Source: Lepidurus packardi (lineage: Eukaryota > Arthropoda > Branchiopoda > Notostraca > Triopsidae). From it: a DNA stretch of 64,000 bases. Position 1 is the first letter of the stretch; each line of letters opens with the position of its first letter. Positions 37,901 to 51,400 of the stretch are shown in pieces. Both the position numbers and the translations under genes were made by a program. The notes beneath the pieces were generated by a model, which was given only the letters and a program-made list of their open reading frames with translations, was not told the DNA's origin and searched no databases. The DNA lies in the NCBI GenBank assembly GCA_023053545.1, contig JAKZAN010000004.1:8060001-8124000 (forward strand), written 5' to 3'.

Positions 37901-39431
37901 AAACGTCCAAAGTGTAAGAGCGCAGTTTGGGAATTATTCCGTTACCTTCAATCGATAATTGATTACTTAAGTTTTCGGTTTTAGTTTTGTTCAACTTTCC
38001 AAAATCTCTAGATGCTATTAGGTAGTGTTGGGAACGCAAATAAGAAATGACTAGAAAATAAAATAAAAAAAATTGGAGTGAAATGCCACTTTCCAGCAAC
38101 GACAAAAAAACAGAACCAAAACACCACCTTTTCCCCATCCAAGCTTACGAAAACACATCTTTCCAAACTAAGAAAAAAAATCAAAGAAGAGGAAAATCTC
38201 TCCAATACCTTATGACCACCCTTTCACCTCCTTTGTACCTCCTTTCCTCCTTCTCAGGAATATAGATTTTATAGCGTGTCAAGTCCATATCGCGAAGGTT
38301 TCCGCAAGTTTGTACCAAAACAATTCCCCCATGACGACTCCCGTGCAAGTAAACTGGACAACTTGACATGTATATCAGATAGTTGTCTTTATATGCTGTC
38401 GTATGAGGGCAGAAAAACAAAGTCAGACCAATCTGCACCATACCCACCAAAAATCGCTAATATTTCCGGATCGCCTTCTGACTTTTCCTTTTTCTACTTC
38501 TTACTCTTCTTTTTTTATTGTTTTCTTTTACCTGCGTGTCATATAAGCAAGCCTATATGCCCAGACAGGCAGACAGAATAGAAAACAAAAAACAAGAAAA
38601 ACGACCAAATAAATAATTCTGGAATATCTGGATGAGCTGTTCCTTGCTGCATTGGGACCTGCCGCGTCAGTACAAAAAATACTACAAAAATGAGACCTAC
38701 TGGCTGTACCGGAAATAAGCCAGCGAAATTTAGTTGGCACGCCATGCAGTGCTTTGAATGTGTTTAGGTCCTTTCCGGTTGACTTTGCTCCAAGATATAC
38801 AAGGCTTAAAAGTGACACGAAAGTTGGACTTTTCTTTTCTTGCCTATTTTCTTAATGTAATATACAATGAATAAGTACCATGCCGACCTTCAATAAGTAT
38901 TGTGAAAGATTTGCATGGCTTCTGAAGTCTAAAAAGAGCAAAAGCCTTTAGGAGGAAACGACCTGCACTGTCGGAAAATGTTGAGAATGAGATCGAGAAT
39001 GCTGTCAAGTGTCTTTTCTTTATCTTTTTGTTTCTTCCTTTTATTTTTTTTTCTGGTTCCATCCTCGCCTTTCCTCACGAGTTTCTTGTCAAAAGTGCAT
39101 AATTGGACCCCAAAGCAAGCGCGAGGAGAAGTGAAGAGAGCTAGAGACACATTCACGGCACTCTGTCTACGTAAAAAATAAAATAAAAAACTACAATTTC
39201 TGTAATGCGTGAAACCTAATTTGTAGGTGATGTGATTCATCCTTGGGGCCTTTTGAAGATTTGAAGCGACGATGTCTCTCTCTCTCTCTCTTCTACTTCA
39301 CGAGAGGTGTGTGTGCATAGTAATAGTAGGCGGGACCCCCGAGCTGAAGATGCCCGAAAAAGAAGCCGTGTAAAAGGGGGGAAAAGTCTACATGCGCTCC
39401 TTTCCGCCTCGGCCCATCCACGGCAGGCGTG

Positions 39432-39469
<38 letters not shown>

Positions 39470-42400
39470 CTCGAATTGGATTGTACCTCCATTTCGTCGA
39501 GAGTCCTTGGCCCGCCAGGTTTTTGTAGCGGCAGTAATATCCAAGATTAAACAGGTCGACACCAGTGCATATAACTGCATCGCAATTTAAAGCGTTTCTT
39601 GTTACCAAACGTGTCCTCCCAAGTACGCAATCAAACTCTTGCACACTTAACAAAACAATTTCTGCCGAATTTCTTGCAAGGTTGCCAAATCTGCAATGTC
39701 TTCAAATTTCTTTGTAATATTTTTTTTTTTAATTTCTTTAAGTTCAAATCCGATTAGAACGACTCGAATAGGAAGTCAAACGTTCTCAGAGCGGTGCAAT
39801 TACTGCGTTATGGGAATTCACCGCAATCGGAGGAAGGAATAACATTTTTCCTTTTACGTTACTTTTCTGAAGGGAAAATGTTTTAGACCACAGAATTGCT
39901 GCAATTTTCGCACAAAAGATTGCGGGAAGACGTGTCAATTGGGGTCCAATCACGTTACTTGGGGCGCTCGGCGCAGACCACAGTCTGCCGATCCTTCCTG
40001 CATCGACTGATTACAGACTACGACTGACTAGACTGACACGTTGTACGGAACAAGTCATCCCCCTTCCAACAAACGCAGCATTAGCACGCGCGCGGCAGAA
40101 ATGTTCCTCCCGCACTTGACTTTGCCCCCCCCGTTCTCTTTTAGTTGCTGCCACATGCCTCCCCCCTCTTACCAGTCCTTGCGCAGAAACTCCAAACCGA
40201 TACAAAGCTATAACGAAGTGATAACACTCAATTCTTTTCGCTTCCTATAAATCTTGAAATCCCAATAAAAAGAAGGGGTTGAGCGATTGCCCATTTCTTC
40301 CAAAGCTTCTACAAAAGACCGCGGGAGACATTTTCTTAAACTATGGAAGAAAAAAGAAAAAGTAAAAGCTATCTCCAGTCGACACACGTTTTCCTTTCCA
40401 CTTGGTATGCGCGCTCTAGCGGCAGAAATGTAAAACAACTCGACATGACTCGTTTGTCTTGCGAAGAAGCATTCCAAGTGGCCAAACCAAAAATGAATGG
40501 TCGTAAGGGCTGAGCTATACTGGCAGCCAAAGATTAATAGGGACGCTGTCCCTAGGCAACAATGGTATTACTGCAGCAATGCCAGGCCCGATACATCATC
40601 AAGAAAAGGGGCGACTCCACTGTTATTTGACTGGCTGGCTATACACTACCTAGCATTTCTAACCCCGTTCCTTCCCCCCAAACTTCCCATTAGTGATATT
40701 GTACGTCTTTTCCGTTCTTTTTTTGTTTTATTATTCTTTTTTTAAAAAAGGTTTTCGATAGGTTTTTGGTTTCAGTTGAGGAAAATCGTGATGGATGTTA
40801 GCTTCATGCTGAGAGGGTGGTAGTAAATATCGTCAATTCAAGTACCCCTTCTATAGTCTCCCCACCCCAGATGAAAAAAAGACTCGAGATTAAAACAGAT
40901 ACGAACGAGTGGCAGAGCGAACAGGTGCTCTTTTCCCCTGTTTATTGCAGACGTACTTCCCGGTTTCTGTGGGGCCTCATGAAATATGAAATTCCCATTT
41001 TCCCGCCTTTCTGGATCCCGTGGTCCTCTTCCCCTCTCCACTGCCAGAAATAGGAAGCTCTTTCTTTTTGGTTAAGAGTTCCATCTATCCATCAGAACTT
41101 GTCGTTTGGATACAACTTCGGGGGTTGCTGCTTTTCTGGTTCTACAGTCTCCCATGAAAAACACAAACAAATAAAAAAGGCCTCTATAAAAGACACGCTC
41201 AACAAGACTAAAAAAGACCTTTTCGGTACTATACCGCCCCAATAACATTGTGATTAATAACCGTAAAACCCGTCTCCCAAGTACCCCAAAAATACTAAGT
41301 AAAAACCCTGCAACCCAATCATACAATCAGGCTCGTATTGCATTCGTTGATGAATGAACCTCGGCACTTACAACCCTTAATACCAGTGGATTCGGGATTT
41401 TCTCCCAGGAAACGCTACGATCCGCTGGTAACATCTTTCATAGATCGTGAGCTTCGACTGGACCTTTCATTAAAGCCCTTAATTACGTTCTCCTATGCAG
41501 ATCCACGAGACGTTCGCTTTTGGTCTCTACGCTAGACACGTTTCTGCGCATGTCTGGTGGAGCCAGAAATTGTGAAACATAATACATAAATAGCGTGGGA
41601 CATGGGAAGTAAATCTCATTAATGCTGTCTTTTTGTTCCTTCGCTGCTAATGCAAGAATAAGAAAACCCCTGAGAGAATTCCAAACTTGTGTTTCGCTTC
41701 CATACCTTTCACCTTCCTCAATTTTCCGGGGATTTGCTGAACTTCAAATGTTGGATCTGCTTAACAAATTTCTCGGACGCATTTGCTTAAGAGCGAGACT
41801 ACACGCAGAACCCTGCATGGCTTGCTTATATATGACAGAATGCGTAACACATTGCGTGTTAAATCCCTACAGAATCAACCCCCAGGACCCTAACTTTTAA
41901 CGAGCTGCAACACTGGATATGTGTATATATGTGCCCACTTCTCTTTCTCTCTTGTCTCTCGCTCTCTTTCTCTCCCCCCACCCCGAAAAGATTGTAGTTG
42001 TATGAGTAAAACCCCGCTGGCCACCAGATAAATCCTTGTTGTGGGTGACAGTTTTTCCTAAATCAAGGGTAGTCATAAACTCAAACCAACCAAGGAAATT
42101 TCCGCCACCACTGTCGTGCGCTGATACCAAACCCAACACGCCTTGTTCAACGAAGGTCAAAAGTACCGTGTTGTAAGGCTACATTTGCTTCACCTTTTCC
42201 CTTTAAACCATTAACGGTGGGGATTATAGGGGTCGTTTACCCTTTCACAATGGGAAACAACAAATGGGGCATAACTAGAGATTATACTTTAATAACGACT
42301 AATAACTAACTTAGTTCCCGCGAAATCAAACTGGGCCTTTTTTTAATCTGTTGTAATTCACGAAAACTTACGGGAACTTAAAATGACAACCACATAAATT

Positions 42401-45400
42401 TAGAATATTAGATTTGATAAAAAATTATATTATAGAAAGGCGAAACAAACAAGCTGCTGTATTCTCGCAGCAATACCGTATTAATATTTTGTGTATAATA
42501 TTTTTGAATTAAAATTACTTCAGGCAAAACCAACTTCAGCCTTTTTGAGAGGAATCTTGTGAATTTCTGAAATTACGGAAATCTAAAATCACAAAATTAG
42601 GACAGTTGGATTTGATTACACTAAGCTAAACCGAGGATACAAGTAGTGAGATATGAAGAAAGTCGCAGTAATATCACAGTAAAAGCGCAGTGATATCTTA
42701 ATACTATAGCAGTAATAAAACTCTAACTTTAAAAGTTTCCATGGAAAAGGACACTCAATATTCAGGGAAACTTGAATAATTAATACTATCCATTTTTAAA
42801 AAATAAATAAAAACACAACAAGTCTTCAAAGTTACTTTGTTTGGTTGATAGGGGGATTTCAACGTGTTCATGTTCATATACTTATTAACATCTAATAAAA
42901 AGAACATGAAAAGAATATTGTCCCCACCCAGGGAAACTTGAATCAAAGCAAAAAGAGCGAAGAGGGGTTATTTTACAGGCACGCAATATATAAAGACAAA
43001 AGTTGCAAGGATATTCAAGTCTTAGCACCATACTCGGTCTACAGTATCCTAAAATGTATAGCCCATAGCCACGCTAATGTTGTGTCATAACCAAGAACTC
43101 GGAAGGATTTTGATGGAGAAAACCCCCACGGAGTCCCCCACATCCATACGGGGATTTCCAAACATGAGAATTGCGGGTTGGCATGTCAAATGTCCATAAC
43201 ACTCGTAAGAGTTCATCGCGAAACCCAAAATGCTGACTCCTCTTAAACTTTCTTATCTCTAATCTATCAAAAGCCAGAAAGACAAAAAGGAAATCGCCAA
43301 GTGGGTTCCTACATGCCTTGAACAACTTAAAATTCTAAAATCTACAAAATTTTAGAATTTCAGAATCCGAAGTTCAATAGCGACATTTGCCCAAGTCGTT
43401 CCAAGGTTCGGTAAAAGTTCTAAGATAACATAGTTTACGTTAGTTCATCAAAGGAAAATAAAAAGTCACCAAGGAAAATGTAACAAGTTAACCGGGGGAA
43501 CACAAAAGGGCTGCAAAACGACATGACTTGGATGAAATCAAACTTCAAAAAGCCGGTCAAGTATTCCAATCCAATCAGTCCCCCTGTTCCAGACAAATTC
43601 AATTTGTGCTTATAGTCCAGCAAAGGTTATTTTTATTTTTCTGTCTATCTTGGTTTTTCTTTTTTAAAAAAGGAAAGAAAAAAACTACTTCCGTGTGAAA
43701 CAAGTCTCGGACATTTTGGTGACGTTAAGAAATACACGACTTGCTAGTTTTCCTTTTGCCCTCCCGAGCTTTTCTACAACTTCTTGTGCTGCCGAGCAAA
43801 ACTCGGGCTACGAGGGAAAAGATAAAAGTTTCGGGGAAATGATCTGGGAAATTTGGGAGTTCCCTAAACGCAAACTTCCTCGAGACAGAGTTCTGTACTA
43901 TCAGACATCGTTTCATCGTTTTAGAGAGACATCGCAATTAACTCTGTCTCCAATAACTGCACATTCCTGAACAGTGAACAGTAAAGAGAGCATGATGGGC
44001 AAAGAGACACATAAAGAACTAGAATAAAGAGAAAAAACAAACTAAAGCTAATAGTAAAGGGACTTACTCGTATTTTCCGGTGCCGTGGAGACTGATTGGG
44101 CGTCGGCTACCTCCGGTGGCCAGGATGTCAGCAATTCGGAAGAGTGCACTGATTCTTTGCCAGTAATCAAAGCCCCTCCTGAGAGGGTGCTACTCCACGT
44201 GGGTGAGATTGACGTAGTTGGCGTCTGCAGGGGGGGAAACGAAGCTGGTCGGTGCTGGCCGGGGCTACTCACAACTGTCATGTCACGATGTAACGTTTCA
44301 TAGTGGCTGGATAGGGGGGTGGCTCGTGTAGAGGCTGAATTCTGATGATCCCGACCACGCGAAGAATCAGGAAAAGGATCTTTTCGCTCTTCTGATGTGG
44401 ATGAAGCACTAGTGGGACTCTGGAGGACCAGTGCCGGTGACACCGAGGAGGAGAAGTTTGTCCATGGATATAAAGTGCTTTTGCTCCAGTCCGGGATGAT
44501 TGGAATAGATGGCAAGGGGCTTGTTACGACAGTTCTCGATGAGGAGCTGTTCGGCTGCTTTATTTTCGACGACGACGCGCTCGGGGTCGTGGCAGTTGAT
44601 TTGCGGCCTGGAATTGTGCTGCCTCTATTGACGGATGGGCTTGTACTCGCAGCAGGTTTGCTTGTAGCGAAATTGCCTATATAACGAGAAAAGGAAACAA
44701 GAAATAGAAAGAGAATGGAACATATAAAACACAAGCCATTGGGATACCAATCTTCCCGTTCCATTTCGAGTTATTTCTATGTAATAAAGGCATCACCACA
44801 ACCATATTCTTGGCTTTATTATGAAACGCAAAAACTGCCGAAAAAGACATAAAGAACCTTACCTACCCACGGGAGGAGTAGGAGCACGTGCAGATGTCAC
44901 TACTGGCAGGAAAGTTGTAGTAGTGCTAGTGGTATTCAAGGCGGCAGGAACAGATGTGGTCATCTCGTCGCCAGCCTCCGACTCATCTTCGTCTTCATAG
45001 TCTTCCTCGTCTTCGCTCACGATCTCATAGACTGTGTAAGTTGGGTAAAATTGGAAACGAGCTTCAAAACCAGGGCCGGTTTTGCCAGTGGAGTTGGACA
45101 CGAACTCTATAAGCAAAGTTCGGCCTGATGACCATAGTTCCACGTAAGACATAGCTCCGCATAAATGGGCAATCACTGGAGCTGTAATGTCCGAGCCATC
45201 GTAGACTTTAATGCTGTCTTGGGTACTCAAACAACTGTGAAAGACAACATCCCAACTGAAATTAGTTCAATCAAAACTTTCGGGGAGAAACCCTCAACAC
45301 CCTCATATCCCTGAACGACTTCTTGGAAGAAAGCAGACGGAATTAAACTGGAGCGAACGTTTCCCCCAGCTTTGCAGGAACACGAGACGAGCTACTTTGG

Positions 45401-48400
45401 GCTCTGGCTAGATGGCAGAACAAGCTAGAGTGCTAACAGCAATATTTCCTTGGCGCGTATTCGAATACGACGGGCGTTCGCAACATGAACTTACCTAACG
45501 TCGTCTTCGTTGAGGTTTATCTTGTCGAAAACGATTTTGACGTGCTCCTGGTACCTGTAATTAAGAAAAATGGAGATAAATAAAACAGATCAAAAATAAA
45601 CATGTCTATTTTCTTATTACTGTCCCATAAATTCTTAAGCGATTACAAGATTTATAGCATTTCCAGCAAGGGGCCGAGAGATCAATTTCCCTCCAGGGAA
45701 TTGTTAAATAAATTTTCTAAAAAAACGAAGTGCTTTTTATCGTGAAATAGCTTAGCCTGGAAAGATCTGTTGACGTCCATGGATCTCTTCTTGCAGTATA
45801 ACTGAAGTTGGGATCTAATTAAGCTCACGAACAACCAGGCTATGCAAGTGAGGCTGGAAAAAACAGTCCTTTTTTCATATTGGCTAACCTTTTTTCGAAG
45901 GCTCTCGTATACCTTAGCTCGGTAGAGGCGGTTAGCGTGGGGAATTTCGGAACACATTTTTGAAAAAACCAGTGACTCTTTCCTATCATTTATCTAAGGT
46001 ATACGGGAACCTTAAAAAGGTGACACTATATACGAAGTGTTAACTCATAAGAAGGCCCGCGAGGTTTGATCCTTTATTTTCGAGCTATAAGACTTTCGCC
46101 CTCACCCCCCCCCCCCCCGCCACTAATGAAAAATTCCAAGCCCGTTGGCGTCCTCAAACCCTTCCATTTAGTCATAAAAATACCCCTGCAACACGGAAAC
46201 CAGTGTTCTTTAACGAAGCTTTCTGCTTTTCTTCCCCCCTGACACCATCTTAGCTAATTATTTTCGGCGCTGCATTTTTCTTTCCTCATTCGCCATGTTC
46301 GCCATCCTTTACAGAACACTCATAACATGCTAATGTCTACTCGGGCTCTGTTTTCCAGGAAACGGGGAAGGTAGTATAGCACCTCAAATACCGTCGTCAA
46401 TTCCTGAAGCTTGATCTTTTTTCTAAATTAAATGTCAAAAACATGTCTACACTATCACACGCTTGAATAAATTTCACACGAAAAGGGCACGCAAAAGACC
46501 TACCACGTACCCTGTTACCTAAATACACGTGGGAAGAAGCTTAAACTCTGTTCTCTGCGCCCAGACGGGAGTAAAATACGGAAAAGTTAGAAAAGAAATT
46601 CACACCAAAGAAATCTCATTTGATAGTTTTTGTACCCTGACACATAAATTGGTCACCTGCAGTGGATATGTTCTATTCATTCCTTCATTCGATTCGCAAT
46701 TTCTAGTTAGCTTTTATCTTTTGGCGGAAATCAAGAAATGTATAGCATTGGAACCTAACACTATTGCTTTTTGGAGAAAAAGAAAATTGCTGCGCTGTAA
46801 AGCACGTGTTGTATAGAACCTAAAAACACGACACATGGAGTTTGCGAGCCAATCTGCAGCTCCAAAAATACAGGCTTTCTGAGGTCTTGTGTGGGTTGAT
46901 CTCGTCTAAAGCTAGGCTTGCCAACACGTCAACATGATTTTCTCACACGTGAACGACGCCTCTCTGTAATTGTAATTTGACTGTACCTTCGCCCTCCAAT
47001 TTCCTCTTCTATTGTTTTTTGCGATGCTAAGAATGTAAGAAAACAAACTTACGTTTTTGCTCTTTTCTAATCCATACCTAATGCCATAAGCAATACTTTT
47101 CCTGACAATCGAAAACCAAACCTGCCCCCAAAGTTATTCTTCTAAGAGCTAAAAATGGGACTGGTTTTCACGTCCAGTCTAACAGCGTGTTCCACTGGCT
47201 GCACTGGTGCGATACTTTTGGCACTTTGGTGTGTAAAGATATACACGCTTGCCACACTGAGTGCCAAAAATATTGCATCAGTGCAGCCAGTGGAATGCGC
47301 TAGAAGATCTGTGATATTTAGTAGTTTTCTGGCTTATTCTTTAAATAAAAAAATTCGCAAAGATAAATTTTATTATTTACCAGTTTAGTTTGTTACTATA
47401 TACTTATTTGTCTTGTTTTATAGAATACGCCAGGAATGCTTATTTATTTTGTTAGCTAATAAATTTGTTTTATTACGGATTATTCATTTTAAGTGTTAAT
47501 TTATTTTCTTTTTTGTTTACAATTTTTTGTTTTATTTTAGGGAAGAATTATTTCGGAGAATTCGAATTCCGCTTTTTATGTCACTCACAAGAGGGCATTT
47601 TCTTATTAGCATTAGCATTGGCATAGCAGCCCTCGGCAATCTTCTGACAAGTTTCTCATTTTGTGACCTGTCAGACGCGGAAAATCAAAAGTTGTCACAA
47701 AGGGTTATTTCACACATGCCGGCATTTAACGAGCGTCTCAAATGAGATTTCCCATTGCTTTATTCTTTCTTTGGGGAGAAGGAAAAATTCACACACAAGA
47801 AAAAAGCAAAACTGCCTAGTAAAAACGAACACGAGTCACAACCACACACAGCTTCTAAGGATGGAGATTGCCAAGTTACAAAGAGAGAGCTTTTGTGGGA
47901 GGATTAGTTGGAACAGGAAATTGTATGTTAAAATTTCCCCTTCTGACTTTGGCATCATCAAGCACATCATGATTGACAATCTGATGAGATTGAATACTCT
48001 CCAACCCTATTTTTGTATATCAAAATCTCCTCTTCCTCTCTGTGGAGGAGGTGCCAACTTATTAGGCAATTCAAGTTCTGTCTTATTTTTGGAAAGAATC
48101 CAGGCCCCAGGAATATTTTGTTAGCTATTCAGAAACTTTACTTTATACGGGGAAATAAGCGCCTAACAAGTCGCAAGCGAGTCTAAAAGCATTACTTCCT
48201 TTCTTTTTTAATAAAAAAAAGGAAGTTAACTAGGAAGTTTGCAGCAATATTTTATCAAAGTTTTTGGCTGCTTTCTAAAGGCAGAGACACCATTACTTAT
48301 TCTTCCTAAGAAACTTTAACTTTTGTCAGCATCAAGAGTTTGCCACCGAAAACCCGAAAACTAGCGTGAAGGAATCCCTAATTTGCCCATTCACGCTTGA

Positions 48401-51400
48401 TTTCCCGGATTCCTTGTCAGGAAGTTTCAATATGTGTCCTTACAACCCCCTAATCCAACCCTGTTCCCATTTGCATAACAACCGACAACTCGCGTGGTGT
48501 AAGAGGCAATGATGACCACTTGCACGTTTCTCCGCCCACCCCAAATTCTCCTCTTTCCATTGAATTAAAGAACGGAAAAAAGAAAAGAAAAAAGAAGGCG
48601 GGAAAAGACCGTCTGACCGTGACAACAACTAATACATGATTACCAACAGCTGTCAAAGAGTGTACCCCGTTCCGGGGACAGAGTCGACGCCAAATTTGAC
48701 GTCACCATCTCCCCCCCCCCCAAAAGTTGATCTTCCAAAGTTCAAACGCAACGCAAAATACAGTTCATGAATATGGATGTGCAATTTCCGGCTACTAGCA
48801 AAAAGACCAAGCGAATTGCCTGGCTGTTCCACGCGGGAAATTGATAGGCATAAAAAAGGAATAAAAAAGCAGGACCCGGCAAGAAGGGGAATTAACAGAA
48901 AAGAAAGGAAGAAGCAATGCCATAAACAAAGCCCCTCTTCCATTCCAGCAATTCACAATTGCTTTACCAACACCCCTTTTCCCTACCAACAAAATATTCT
49001 GAAAGTACCAAGAGTACCAAAAAAGGTACCCCAAATTGCCCAAAATGTACTCCAGCATCCTTGCATTATCACAACCAATTAATAATGACCCTTTAAACAG
49101 CTCAAGAGAAAACAGAATGTTCATTTTCTTCTCTTTCATTTGAAGAGCATTTTACAGTAAAGCTCCTCCAAGGTACTGCGGGTACTGCCGGTACCCTTTT
49201 TGCTCCCAATTTCTTTTTTTGGGGCAAAATATTCGATTGGCTCTCCCTCTCATCTAGTGCGTTTTGTATGTAGTCCTAACTGCTACTAATCCTCATTTTG
49301 CCCAAGCCTCCTTCCTTGTCGTTGTCTAGATGCTTCATTACAGCCCGCAATGCCAGAACCAACGGTATTGTCTACCCCAACATACAGGACCGTATACAAC
49401 CGGGTCTATACACAAACTAACAGCACACAAACGCATGCGACGTACAACAAAAAGGCTACCCCAAACCAACACATGTGAGATATAAGAACATTCCCACCAC
49501 AGGTCATCATACAAGATCCTTTAATGACACTCGTCCAAACCGCCTCGAGTAAAAAAAAAACTTATGGTGCACGCCCCTTTTCTATCTTTTTTTGCCCCAT
49601 TTCCCACCCACCCCCCTAACCTATGACGAAGGGAGAAGGGAAGTAGATCCATAAATGGGGTCCCCCATCCCTCTTTAAAAAGGGGAAATTAATATCGTGC
49701 CCAATACTTGTCAGATATGGCTAACAATCAAACTCACTGTCGAGTTTTAGAGATAACTCATACATAACTCCCTAACCAAAGCTCCCAAGACAAAACTTTA
49801 TACCGGGAGAGACCATGACGAACAACTCTATTTCGTTTGGAATGCCTTATACCCACCCGACCCGGGTCCGACCGACAAACCATATCCCCTCCCCTTAACT
49901 TTCGCTGGTCTTGTTAGAAGTAAGAATAACGTGTCAATAGCATGTTTTTCCCCTCATTCTGTACATTTCTTTCCCTTAAGGTTCCTATTCATTCTCAATG
50001 CTTGGTCTTTCCCATCATTAGCCTACGGATGAGTCCATTAGGGGTACCCGAATATTTTGTCTTACAAAAGAATAAAAAAAAGATAGAAAAAAATGTTTTG
50101 GTTCTTCTCGGAGTTCCAGAAGTCCTCAATTCGTATGTAACTTTCCTATGCATGCGAACAGGAAAGTTTCTGAGCAAGAAAACCAAACACTAAAGAAAAA
50201 CCCAAACACTAAAACAGTAAAAGCCTTCCAACCCCCAGTCCGCAATACCGCTAGAATTAACCTTTCGGAGATTTCAGAGAGTAGTGTATGTAAATCAGGG
50301 ACGTCTAAGCCAAAAAAAAAATTTAATTCGTCTGAGTTAACTACTTAAATGGGACAAAAATGTTGCAAGACCACTTCTGTACTCCTACGGAGACAGGGTA
50401 CCAAGCACTACGTTCGAAGTACCAGTTCCAATTGATTTTTCTCTCCTAAGTAGGGAGTAATGCAACATTCTTACACAGAATATGGTATAATTCAGGATTG
50501 ATTTTCATAGTTTGCTTTTTACCTTTTAAATACCCTGGGTTATTTCTTCTTCTTTTTTTAAAAAAATAATCTTTTGATGGGCCTATAAAAATTATTACAA
50601 ACGCAGAATAGAAAACGGGAAGAGAGCTCTCTTCCTCAAGTTACCGTATATCCTTTGTAGGATAAATTACGATGTAAAAGCAATTAAAAGTGGAACGAGG
50701 TAGAGGACGAGCGAAAAAAAAAGATCAATAGAAGTTTCCGATGGAACTCGATGAAGTTTCCGCCCCTCCTAACGCAGCACCGTGGACACATGATCCCACT
50801 TCTGGTGCGTTAAATATCTCCGTCGCGTGGGTGTTAAAATTGCACCGTTTTCCCCTCACCAGAGGAGTGGTGTAATAGCCAAGCATACCATCTGAGGATC
50901 TAAAAATAGAAAAAATGTAATAAAACCCAACTCACCTTCCGTAGAAACGATACAGGCACCTCGAACGCGGAGGATACACTGAAGGGTGTAAGGGAGAGTA
51001 GAATTTCCCCTTAAGCAACCCTTGGCTGCTGCTAATGAACTGGGAATCACAGCTGGTACCGGGTACTCGGTGCCCATCTGAGCGAAATTGACCTAACGTG
51101 TGAAAAAAGTCAGAAATTCCAGTTAGTAATTTGAAAATTTGACGCTGTACATGAAAATTGGGACAGTTTTCGCCTTAAGAATTAAAACAACAATTAAAAA
51201 TCTTGTAATTTCCCCCTTAAGAATTTGAAACCAACACCTTAAAACAGAGCCATTTTTAATTTTTTAATTAATTCATTATTTCTTAAGAAATTAAGCAATA
51301 ATTACACATACATACATTTTTCTATTAACTAACTAGTGGGTTCTTAAGAATTAAACACGTATTGAAAAATGAGCAATTTCTCACTTAAGCGTGGGAAAGA

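Larger units (their letters stand above)
23438..44067. other. SOL-1-like intron 7, 20.6 kb
   Basis: The largest intron. It holds a TIR element with a telomere-like core (29941-30283), a TA-flanked MITE (33668-33824), a Tigger remnant (37104-37882), degenerate AGAAAATTT-type repeats (about 33480-33970) and several homopolymer runs: C at 31663-31680, G at 36913-36933 then (GA)n, A at 39432-39467. I recognise no other gene in it; open frames are short and lack domains. Confidence 0.6.
45555..50935. other. SOL-1-like intron 4
   Basis: 5.4 kb; holds the fold-back element at 47181-47302 and the short MITE copy at 45898-46013. A C-run lies at 46105-46118. No gene is recognised in it. Confidence 0.55.

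Noticed and set aside
39237-39653. 138-codon minus-strand frame
   Set aside because: It is held open by the 36-bp A/T run, which reads as poly-Phe.
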